Source: Nocardioides sp.
GTDB taxonomy: Bacteria; Actinomycetota; Actinomycetes; Propionibacteriales; Nocardioidaceae
Reading direction: 5' to 3'
Assembly (NCBI RefSeq): GCF_014360585.1
Contig: NZ_JACIXG010000016.1
Location: forward strand, 1-64,000
DNA: 64,000 bases
The notes beneath the pieces are model-generated. The model was given only the letters and a program-made list of their open reading frames with translations, had not been told where the DNA came from and made no database searches. Positions 51,461-59,722 of this stretch are shown piece by piece. The translations under genes were made by a program, and so were the position numbers. Numbering within the stretch: the first letter of the stretch is position 1; every line of letters begins with the position of its first letter.

Positions 51461-52239
51461 CGAAGCAGCCCCGTTGGGCCCCGGACCCCGAGACGTACGC
51501 CGCCCGCAAGTCGGCCTCGAGCGACACCTACCGGGAGGTCCCTGACCGCGAGGCCCAGCTGCGCGAGACCGGCATCTGGTGGACCGAGGTCGACAGCGCC
51601 CGGATCCGCCAGAGCGACACCGACCACGCCTGGCGTCGGTTCCGCGCGAGCCTGCCCGAGCTGATCTGGAACGCCGCGAAGCTCGAGGGCAGCAGCTTCA
51701 CCCTGCCTGAGGTGCGCTCCCTCCTCGACGGGGTCTCCGTCGGTGGCCGCCGGACTGCGGAGGAGCTGCAGGTGCTGGCGCTCCGCGAGGCGTACGGTGC
51801 TCTCCGCGACCTGGTCGGCTACGGCACCTTCGGAGTCGACAAATCGACGTCCGACCGGCTCAACCGCCTGGTCGCCCGCCACGAGACGCCCGACGCCGGG
51901 AGGTTCCGCGGCGAGGGCACCCTGCGTCGGAATGGCAGCGAGCTTCTCCGAACCCGATTCGCGATGCTGCGGCAGCACCTTGCCGAGACCGACGACCCGT
52001 GGCTCCAGGCACTGATCTACTTCTGCTCCGCCGCCCGGACCCCGTTCTACGCCGGCGGCAACAAGCGCACCGCCCTTCTGATGATGAACGGCATCCTGAT
52101 CTCGAACGGCTTCGACGCAGTCACGGTCCCCCACACCCGTCGCCTCGAGCTCGACCACGCCCTTGACACCCTCTTCACCACCGACGACGCCACCGAGTTG
52201 ATGGCCCTCCTCGTCGACTGCGCCACCTCCGGGGGCTGA
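51454..52239 (+). CDS. Fic/DOC-family protein, non-canonical
   Basis: AAKLEGSSFTLPEV inhibitory-helix-like motif; RTPFYAGGNKRTALLMMNGILISNGF; overlaps the XRE gene. Confidence 0.85.
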   Translation: MVTKQPRWAPDPETYAARKSASSDTYREVPDREAQLRETGIWWTEVDSARIRQSDTDHAWRRFRASLPELIWNAAKLEGSSFTLPEVRSLLDGVSVGGRRTAEELQVLALREAYGALRDLVGYGTFGVDKSTSDRLNRLVARHETPDAGRFRGEGTLRRNGSELLRTRFAMLRQHLAETDDPWLQALIYFCSAARTPFYAGGNKRTALLMMNGILISNGFDAVTVPHTRRLELDHALDTLFTTDDATELMALLVDCATSGG

Positions 52240-52242
52240 CAC

Positions 52243-52899
52243 TCACAGCACGAGATCAGCCCGATCCCGCGTCGCCCGCACCAGCGCGGCGTTGCGCAGA
52301 TCGCTGTCGGCGATCTTGGCCTCCGCCTCCTCACGCGACCTCCCGCCTGCCAGGAACCGCTCGAGCAACCTGGGCACGAGGACGTCGTCCGGGACATCGA
52401 CGAACCACACCTCGTCCAGCAGGCTGCGTACGTCCTTCCACGGCCCCTCGTCCAGGAGCAGATAGTTGCCCTCGGTGATCACGATCGGCTCGTCCTCGAT
52501 CACGACGCCACCAGGCACTGGCTCGTCCGTGACCCGGCTGAACGTGGGCCACTCGACCCGCCCCTGCCCCTCCCGCACCTGGCGCAGCGCCGCCACATAG
52601 CCCTCGGCGTCGAAGGTGTCCGGCTCCCCCTTGCGGGCGCGTGCCCCCATCGCGTCCAGCTCTGCGTTGCTCCGGTGGAAGCCGTCCATCGGCGCGACCA
52701 CCGCGACCGGCCCGGCTTCGTTGAGTACGTCCGCAAGGCGCGCCGCGGCCGTCGACTTCCCCGCCCCCGGCGGACCGACGATGCCGAGCAGGAACCTGTC
52801 GCCCGCCTTCGCACTGATCCGCTCCGCGAGCTGGACGACCTTGCTTTCACTGAGGGTCAAGGCAACCTCCACGACGCAGCTTTTACTAGACGATGACAC
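52243..52899 (-). CDS. P-loop nucleoside/pantothenate-kinase-like protein
   Basis: GIVGPPGAGKSTAAARL, PMDGFHRSN; the true start is probably downstream of 52899. Confidence 0.8.
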   Translation of the reverse strand: MSSSSKSCVVEVALTLSESKVVQLAERISAKAGDRFLLGIVGPPGAGKSTAAARLADVLNEAGPVAVVAPMDGFHRSNAELDAMGARARKGEPDTFDAEGYVAALRQVREGQGRVEWPTFSRVTDEPVPGGVVIEDEPIVITEGNYLLLDEGPWKDVRSLLDEVWFVDVPDDVLVPRLLERFLAGGRSREEAEAKIADSDLRNAALVRATRDRADLVL

Positions 52900-52939
52900 A
52901 TTGTGAACGGTTCACAAGGTGTCATCCTCTAGTAAAAGC
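52879..52939. repeat. 61-bp near-perfect palindrome
   Basis: 30-nt arms, 28/30 complementary, 1-nt centre. Confidence 0.95.
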
Positions 52940-53003
52940 ACGGCAGGGACCCGCCACCGCGGCAGGCCCCTGCCCAATGCCTTGCCGAGCTACACCCGAC
53001 CCA

Positions 53004-54539
53004 TTACGACACCTCGACCACGAGCTCGACGACCGCCCACGACAACGGCGGTAGGTTCATCCGCACCGAGCCGTCCACGACACCGACGTCGCGAAGGGGC
53101 ACGAGCCCCACCTGGTCAGGCGCGGACTCCACGTTGGACGTGTGCCGGTCGCCACCCTCGGGAACGGTGAGCACCTCGGCGCGAGCGACGCGCGCCACCC
53201 CGAGACCGCGCAGGTCGACGCTCACCTCGGAGGCCTCGTCGAGACCACGGTTGGCGACGAAGAGCGCCACCCGACCATCCGCCTCCGACCAGGTCGCGGC
53301 AGCGTCGATGACGTCGACGTCGCCGAACTTCTCGGTGGCGATCTGGTCAGCCGAGACCGCCAGCCGGAGAATCCGCCCGCGCGCCAACGAAGCCATCCGG
53401 GCGAACGGCCAGAAGATGGTCTGCCGCCAGGCGGGCCCGCCCTCCTCCGAGCGGATCGGCGCGATCACGTTGACCAGCTGCGCCTGGTTGGCGATCCGGA
53501 CCCGGTCGCCGTGGCGCAGCAGGCTGTTGAGCAGCGAGCCGACGACGACGGCGTCGGTGACCGAGTACTCGTCCTCGATCAGCCGCGGGTGCTCGCGCCA
53601 CTCCTTCTTCACCTGATCCGGCTGGTCCTCGGAGTCGAGGCCCTCCATGTACCAGACGTTCCACTCGTCGAAGGAGATGTCGACCTGCTTGGTGTGCTTG
53701 CCGGCCGCCTTGACGGCATCGATCGTCGCCACGACACCGTCGATGAACGCGTCCATCCCGACGGCCTCGGCGAGGAAGGAGGCGGCGTCGCCGGAGCGCT
53801 CCTGGTAGTACTCGTGCATCGAGATGTAGTCGATCTCGTCGTACGCGTGGGTCAGGACGGTGTGCTCCCAGGACCCGAAGGTCTCCATGTAGCGGTTCGA
53901 GGAGCCGACCGCGACCAGCTCGATCGAGTCGTCCACGAGCTTCATCGCCTTGGCCGTCTCCTGGGCGAGCCGGCCGTACTCGTGGGCCGTCTTGTGGCCG
54001 ATCTGCCACGGCCCGTCGAGCTCGTTGCCCAGGCACCACAGCTTGATGTCGAAGGGGTCCTCGGCTCCGTTCTTCCGTCGAAGATCCGACCAGTACGTCC
54101 CGCCGGGATGGTTCGCGTACTCGACCAGCGCTCGCGCCTCCTCGACCCCACGCGTACCGAGGTTGATCGCCTCCATCACCTCGACGTCGGCCTCACGGGC
54201 CCAGCCCATGAACTCGTGGAGCCCGAACGCGTTGGTCTCGATGGTGTGCCAGGCGCCGTCGATGCGGCGGGGCCGGTCCCCCACCGGGCCGATGCCGTCC
54301 TCCCAGCGGTAGCCGGAGACGAAGTTGCCGCCGGGGTAGCGGACGACCGTCGGGCCCAGCTCGCGGACGAGCTCGAGCACGTCGCGCCGGTAGCCTCGCT
54401 CGTCGGCCGTCGGGTGACCGGGTTCGTAGATGCCGGTGTAGACGCATCTGCCCATGTGCTCGACGAACGACCCGAAGAGCCGTCTGGGGACGTCGGCGAT
54501 GGTGAAGTCGCGGTCGATGGTGATACGTGCGCGGGTCAT
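53004..54539 (-). CDS. Alpha-L-arabinofuranosidase, GH51
   Basis: RYPGGNFVSGYRWEDGIGP, LWCLGNELDGPWQIGH, SFDEWNVWY. Confidence 0.95.
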   Translation of the reverse strand: MTRARITIDRDFTIADVPRRLFGSFVEHMGRCVYTGIYEPGHPTADERGYRRDVLELVRELGPTVVRYPGGNFVSGYRWEDGIGPVGDRPRRIDGAWHTIETNAFGLHEFMGWAREADVEVMEAINLGTRGVEEARALVEYANHPGGTYWSDLRRKNGAEDPFDIKLWCLGNELDGPWQIGHKTAHEYGRLAQETAKAMKLVDDSIELVAVGSSNRYMETFGSWEHTVLTHAYDEIDYISMHEYYQERSGDAASFLAEAVGMDAFIDGVVATIDAVKAAGKHTKQVDISFDEWNVWYMEGLDSEDQPDQVKKEWREHPRLIEDEYSVTDAVVVGSLLNSLLRHGDRVRIANQAQLVNVIAPIRSEEGGPAWRQTIFWPFARMASLARGRILRLAVSADQIATEKFGDVDVIDAAATWSEADGRVALFVANRGLDEASEVSVDLRGLGVARVARAEVLTVPEGGDRHTSNVESAPDQVGLVPLRDVGVVDGSVRMNLPPLSWAVVELVVEVS

Positions 54540-54574
54540 GGAGCTCCTTGTTGTGTGACTCGTGCGGTTGTCGG

Positions 54575-55432
54575 CTACCGGCCACCGAAACCGGTGGTGG
54601 CGACGCCCTTGACGATCTGGCGCTGGAAGAAGAGGAACACGACGATCAACGGTGTCGCGGCGAGCACCGCCTGGGCCATCGTCTGGGCGTACTGGATCCC
54701 GTGGGCGTCGATGACGGTCTGCAGCCCGATCGGCAGGGTCATCAGGTTGGTGTCGTTGATGACGAGGAACGGCCACAGGAAGTTGTTCCAGGCACCGATG
54801 AACACGAAGATCGCGACCGCCGCCATGACCGGGCGTGAGAGCGGCAGCACGATCGACCAGAACACTCGCAGCCGGCCGGCGCCGTCGACGCGGGCGGCGT
54901 CCTCGAGCTCGACCGGCACGCCGTCGAAGAACTGCTTGAGGATGAACACCATCGCCGGCGCGACGATCTGCGGAAGCATCAGCCCCCACGGGGTGTCGAC
55001 CATGTTGAAGGCGAGCATCTCGTAGAACAACGGGATGATCAGGACCTGCGGCGGGATGATGATCGCGGCCACGATGACGGCGAACAGCCAACGCCTGCCG
55101 GTGAAGCGCATCCGCGAGAAGGCATACGCCGCCAGTGCCGAGATCGCCACGGTCAGCAGGGTGATCACCAATGAGGTCCACAGGCTGTTGAACGCCCAGA
55201 TCCAGACGTTGCCGTTCGACAGCATGGCGCCGAACGCGTCGGTGGTCGGTCCTTCGCTGCCGATCCAGGACCTGTCGGAGGCCGCGTCTTCCTCGGTCTT
55301 GAACGCGGTCGCGATCGCCCACAGGAACGGCATCAACCAGCCGATCGCCATCAGTGCGAGGACCGCGAACGCGACGACGCGTCCGATCCCGAAGCGCTTC
55401 TGCCCAGGTGATCGAGCTTGTCGAGATCTCAT
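54575..55432 (-). CDS. Carbohydrate ABC transporter permease (MalG type)
   Basis: EAA motif-like EDAARVDGAGRLRVFWSIVLPLSRP. Confidence 0.92.
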   Translation of the reverse strand: MRSRQARSPGQKRFGIGRVVAFAVLALMAIGWLMPFLWAIATAFKTEEDAASDRSWIGSEGPTTDAFGAMLSNGNVWIWAFNSLWTSLVITLLTVAISALAAYAFSRMRFTGRRWLFAVIVAAIIIPPQVLIIPLFYEMLAFNMVDTPWGLMLPQIVAPAMVFILKQFFDGVPVELEDAARVDGAGRLRVFWSIVLPLSRPVMAAVAIFVFIGAWNNFLWPFLVINDTNLMTLPIGLQTVIDAHGIQYAQTMAQAVLAATPLIVVFLFFQRQIVKGVATTGFGGR

Positions 55433-56379
55433 GACATGCTCCTTCTACGGTTCATGGCGGTCACCTGGAAGACGCCGACGATGACGATCAGCGCGAAGAA
55501 GACGTACGAGATGGCCGCCGAGTAGCCGAACCGGTACCCGACGAACCCGGACTCGAAGATGTACTGCACGATCGGCCGGGTCGTGTCCGTCGAGAGGCCG
55601 ATGAGCATCTGGTACGCCTGGTCGAACAGCTTCAGCGACGCCAGGATCTGCAGCATCACGATGAGCACCGTCGCCGGTACGAGCTGAGGCAGCGTGATCG
55701 ACCAGAGCTGGCGCCACGGTCCGGCGCCGTCGAGCGCGGCGGCCTCGTAGTGCTGGTCGGGGATGTTCTGCAGCGCGGCCAGGTAGAGCAGGAAGTTGAA
55801 CCCGACCGTCCACCACACGGTGGCGATGACGATCGCGTAGAGGTTCACGTCCGGGTCCTGGAGCCACGCGATCGGCCCGATGCCGATCTTGCCGAGCACC
55901 GCATTGGCCGCGCCGATGTCGGGGTTGAAGATCCACACCCAGATCTGCGAGACCACCGTGGAGGCGAGCAGGAACGGCATGAAGAACGACAGCCGCCACA
56001 GCCACTGTCCTGGCAGGCCGCGATGGACGAGGAGCGCCATCACCAGCGCGATGAGCACCAGCGGGATGGTCGAGACGACGGTGAACAGCACGGTCGTACC
56101 CAGCGCCCGCCACATCGTCGAGTCGGTCAGCGCCTCCCGGTAGTTGTCGAGCCCGACCCAAGAACCCCCTGCGCCCGTGAGCGACTGGTTCGTGAAGCTG
56201 AGGTAGAGGCCGTGCGCGAGCGGCCACACCAGGAAGAGGGCGAACGCGATCAGGAACGGCGCCAGGAACGCCCAGCTCACCAGCTGCTCGCGGTTGCGTC
56301 CCGCGGGCGCCGTCGCCGGCTGCGGTCGGGGGGTCGCTCTGGTGAGCGGCGTGTCAGCGGTGGCGGTCATGGCTTCCAC
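55429..56379 (-). CDS. Carbohydrate ABC transporter permease (MalF type)
   Basis: YEAAALDGAGPWRQLWSITLPQL. Confidence 0.92.
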   Translation of the reverse strand: MEAMTATADTPLTRATPRPQPATAPAGRNREQLVSWAFLAPFLIAFALFLVWPLAHGLYLSFTNQSLTGAGGSWVGLDNYREALTDSTMWRALGTTVLFTVVSTIPLVLIALVMALLVHRGLPGQWLWRLSFFMPFLLASTVVSQIWVWIFNPDIGAANAVLGKIGIGPIAWLQDPDVNLYAIVIATVWWTVGFNFLLYLAALQNIPDQHYEAAALDGAGPWRQLWSITLPQLVPATVLIVMLQILASLKLFDQAYQMLIGLSTDTTRPIVQYIFESGFVGYRFGYSAAISYVFFALIVIVGVFQVTAMNRRRSMS

Positions 56380-57719
56380 GTCCCATCGGGATCGACCGGG
56401 TTCGTCGTCTTCAGCAGTCGGTTCACCCTGGCCCGGAAGGCGTCGACGGCAGCGGCCGCGTCCTTCCCGGTCATCAGCGCCGGCTGGATCGCGGCCCCGA
56501 ACTCCGACTGGAAGTTGGAGGCCGACCCGGTGAACCAGGCCTCGGGCTCGTAGCTGACCTGCTGGGCGACCTCTGCGTAGTGCGACTGCGGCGTCAGCTT
56601 CGCGTAGTCAGCGCTCTCGGTCACCGGGAGATAGGCGGGGATGTGGCCGGCGGTGGCCCAGTCGTACGAGCCCTTGAGCAGGTCGGCCACGAACTGGTAG
56701 GTCAGGTCGCGCCGGCGCTCGTCGGGCTCGTTCTGGTGAGGCAGGACGAAGGCGTGCGAGTCGGCGAAGGTCGACGGGGTGCCGTAGAGCGTCGGGATCG
56801 CGGCCATGTCGAAGCTCATGCCGGTGCTGACCATCGTGCGCAACTCCCACACGCCGGTGAACAGCATCGCGCTCCGCTCGGTCGCGAACTCGGCGATCGC
56901 GCTGGCGTAGTCGCTGCGCTGGGCGGTGAGCTTGCCGTCGAGCAGCCGCTGCATCAGCTCCAGCGACTCGATGGCGATGTCGTCGTCGATCTCGGCCTCG
57001 CCGCCCTCGGGGAACTTCATCGTGGCGCCGTGCTGCGTGTAGAAGGTGTAGAAGAGGCGGAACATCTGCGCGCCGTCACCGAGATAGCCGTACGACAGCG
57101 GGTGACCGCCCTTCGTCTGACCGCCCAGCTGCTCGAGCAGGTCGACGAACTCGTCTGGCGAGGTCGTGGCGCGCAGCTTGCCGTCGCTCTCCAGGACGCC
57201 GGCCTTGTCGCAGATGTCGGTGTTGAACATCATCACCGTGGGGTGGGCGTCGAGGGCGACCGCGAACAGTTTCTCGCCCATCATGCCCTTCTTCCAGATC
57301 TCCTCCGGGAAGGTGTCCTCGCTGACGCCGAGCTCGGCGAGACGGTCGATGTCCCAGGTGTCGAGCAGTCCGCCCGGTGCGTACCCAGGGACTCGGGACG
57401 CGTGCATGATCGCCACGTCGGGCGGCCGCCCGCCGGTCGCCGCCATCGCGAGCTTCGTGTAGTAGGGCTCACCCCAGACCAGGGTGGTCGTCTTGACGTC
57501 ATACGCAGCGCCGGACCCGGTCACCTTGGCGAGCATGTCGGCCATGGTGCCGCCGTCGCCGCCGCTGAGCAGGGTCCAGAACTGGAGCGTGTCGGGGTTG
57601 GCGACTGCGGCCGTGCCGCAGGCCGAGAGCCCGCCCGACAGCGCCGCTGTGCCACCGATCGCGGCTGCTCCGGTGAGCAGCCCGCGTCTGGAAAGCATCG
57701 TGGGGGATCGACCTGCCAT
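56367..57719 (-). CDS. Sugar ABC transporter substrate-binding protein
   Basis: Tat/lipoprotein-like N-terminus SRRGLLTGAAAIGGTAALSGGLSACG. Confidence 0.9.
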   Translation of the reverse strand: MAGRSPTMLSRRGLLTGAAAIGGTAALSGGLSACGTAAVANPDTLQFWTLLSGGDGGTMADMLAKVTGSGAAYDVKTTTLVWGEPYYTKLAMAATGGRPPDVAIMHASRVPGYAPGGLLDTWDIDRLAELGVSEDTFPEEIWKKGMMGEKLFAVALDAHPTVMMFNTDICDKAGVLESDGKLRATTSPDEFVDLLEQLGGQTKGGHPLSYGYLGDGAQMFRLFYTFYTQHGATMKFPEGGEAEIDDDIAIESLELMQRLLDGKLTAQRSDYASAIAEFATERSAMLFTGVWELRTMVSTGMSFDMAAIPTLYGTPSTFADSHAFVLPHQNEPDERRRDLTYQFVADLLKGSYDWATAGHIPAYLPVTESADYAKLTPQSHYAEVAQQVSYEPEAWFTGSASNFQSEFGAAIQPALMTGKDAAAAVDAFRARVNRLLKTTNPVDPDGTWKP

Positions 57720-57756
57720 CGCGTCTCCTTGTCTCAGATCTCGGGTCGACGTCGTC

Positions 57757-57922
57757 GGTCGAGACCAACAGAGTCGTCGTTGTCGTGTTCGGCCCCGTCG
57801 GTCGAGCCGCCGGAGCCGCTAGGCGAAGGCGTGTCGAGACCAACACAGTCGTTATGTGGCGACTTCGCCGGTCGAGCCGCCGGAGCCGCTAGGCGGAGGC
57901 GTGTCGAGACCAACAGAGTCGT
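57757..57922. repeat. Dispersed repeat (family 1), copy F: direct units in the ABC operon leader
   Basis: Two near-identical GGTCGAGCCGCCGGAGCCGCTAGGCGRAGGCGTGTCGAGACCAACA units plus a fragment. Confidence 0.85.
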
Positions 57923-57950
57923 TATGTGATGTGGGTTACACCGCACACTT

Positions 57951-57964
57951 TTACATCGATGTAA
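57951..57964. promoter_or_regulatory. Candidate LacI-family operator
   Basis: Perfect palindrome TTACATCGATGTAA upstream of the sugar ABC operon. Confidence 0.6.
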
Positions 57965-58021
57965 TGAGCCTGACAAGAGGCTCCCCACCAAGATTTACTC
58001 TCGGTGCTGCCACTCGGACCG

Positions 58022-59044
58022 CTACCGCGTCGTACTCCCCCGGATCACGAGCTCGTGCGGCACCGCGACCGCGCGAGGCGGAGTCGCCCGGTCCTCGATC
58101 CGGGTCATCAGCAGGTCCACCGCAGCCTCGGCGAACGCACGGCGGTCCAGGGCGACGGTGGTCAGCGACGGGTTCATGAAGCGGGCGTGCTCGACGTCGT
58201 CGAACCCGCTGACCAGGACATCGCCCGGCACCGAGAGCCCGTGCTCCTGGAGCACATGCATCGCGCCGAAGGCGATCGAGTCGGTGAACGCCATGATCGC
58301 GTCGAAGCCGGCATCCCGGCTCAGCAGCTCCTCGGCCGCCGCCGCGCCACCCACCATCGACCACTCCTGGAAGTACACCTCTATCGCCGGATCCGGCTCG
58401 ATCCCGTGGTCGCGCAGCGCGCGGTGATGCCCCTCGAGCCGCTGGATGCTGGTGGCCGTCGCATCCGTGGCCCCCGTCTCCCCACCCAGGACCGCCACGC
58501 GCTTCGCGCCCCGCTCGAGCAGGTGAGCCGTCACCTCGTACCCGGCCTGCCGGCTGTCGATCAGCACCCGATCGACCTTGTGCTGCTCGACTTCTCCGAT
58601 GAGCACCACCGGCGGCAGCTGGTCGTCGTGGACCACGATGCTGTCCTTGAGCCGGATCGGGTTGAGAATCAGCCCGTCGATCTGGTGCTCGCGGGCCCGG
58701 GAGACGAGGTCATACTCGCGCTGCGGCTCCGCCGCCGTCTCCTCGATCAGCACCGCCATCCCCCGCTCGTGCGCCACCTGTACCACCCGGTGCAGCATGT
58801 CCGCCGAGAACGCCGTCGCCAGATCCGGCAGCGCCAGCGCGATCACCCCGGTCCGCCCGTTGCGCAGACTCCGGGCGCTCAGGTTCGGTACGAACCGCAG
58901 CTCCTCCACCGCCGCCAGCACCTTCTCGCGGGTGTCGGGACGTACGAACACCGTCCCGGTCACCACGTTCGACACCGTCTTCGGCGACACCCCCGCAAGC
59001 GCCGCAACGTCCTTCACCGTCGCCCGGCGCGGCCCCCTGGTCAT
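58022..59044 (-). CDS. LacI-family transcriptional regulator
   Basis: TVKDVAALAGVSPKTVSNVVTG; start set at MTRGPRRA. Confidence 0.93.
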   Translation of the reverse strand: MTRGPRRATVKDVAALAGVSPKTVSNVVTGTVFVRPDTREKVLAAVEELRFVPNLSARSLRNGRTGVIALALPDLATAFSADMLHRVVQVAHERGMAVLIEETAAEPQREYDLVSRAREHQIDGLILNPIRLKDSIVVHDDQLPPVVLIGEVEQHKVDRVLIDSRQAGYEVTAHLLERGAKRVAVLGGETGATDATATSIQRLEGHHRALRDHGIEPDPAIEVYFQEWSMVGGAAAAEELLSRDAGFDAIMAFTDSIAFGAMHVLQEHGLSVPGDVLVSGFDDVEHARFMNPSLTTVALDRRAFAEAAVDLLMTRIEDRATPPRAVAVPHELVIRGSTTR

Positions 59045-59722
59045 GGGATCAGCGTATGGGAGTTCGGAGTCCGTAGGTGGTCCGAACCACGCGAGACGCA
59101 CCGTCCTGCCCGGGTCGCACAACACGACACAGCGCCCCGGCACCGTCCAGTCGATCATTGCCCGTGCAGCAGGCCGACGCGATGATCTGCCGGTCGAGTG
59201 CGTCGGAATCGCTCATGACGGCGAGGCAGGCAACCCCTTGAGTCGGTTGTCATGAGTCTGGCTCGCGACGTCCCAGACCAGTCGCTGCCAGGTAAAGCTG
59301 AGACTACAGGGGTCGATGGCCAGCACCTTCCTGGCTACAACGACAGATCTCTGCGCCGCGCCGCTCGCATGCTGATGACGATCCCCACAATTGGGGACGA
59401 ATTTGCCGAGCGAGGAGCGAGAGTTCGCATTCGTCCCGAACCTAAGAGGCGGCGTCAGAATTCCCGTCTTGACCACCACGGCGGGGTCGCGCTCGCCCTG
59501 CGCGGGAGCGACCAGTGAGGCACCCAGCGCTCAGCCATGCACAGCGAGTCGCAGACATTTCAAAGTCCCCAACAAGAACCAGCTATGAGCACTAGCATCG
59601 TAAGCAAAGAGACAGCTCGAGTTGCGCAGCATCACGATCTGCCCCGCGAGGCCCGTACTTTGCTGCCAGAGCTCTTGCTCACCAACGATTGAGCCCGATT
59701 TCGGGCAGGAGCAAGCAGAACA

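Noticed and set aside
53142-55025. 627-aa plus-strand ORF
   Set aside because: Antisense to the GH51 gene and ABC permease.
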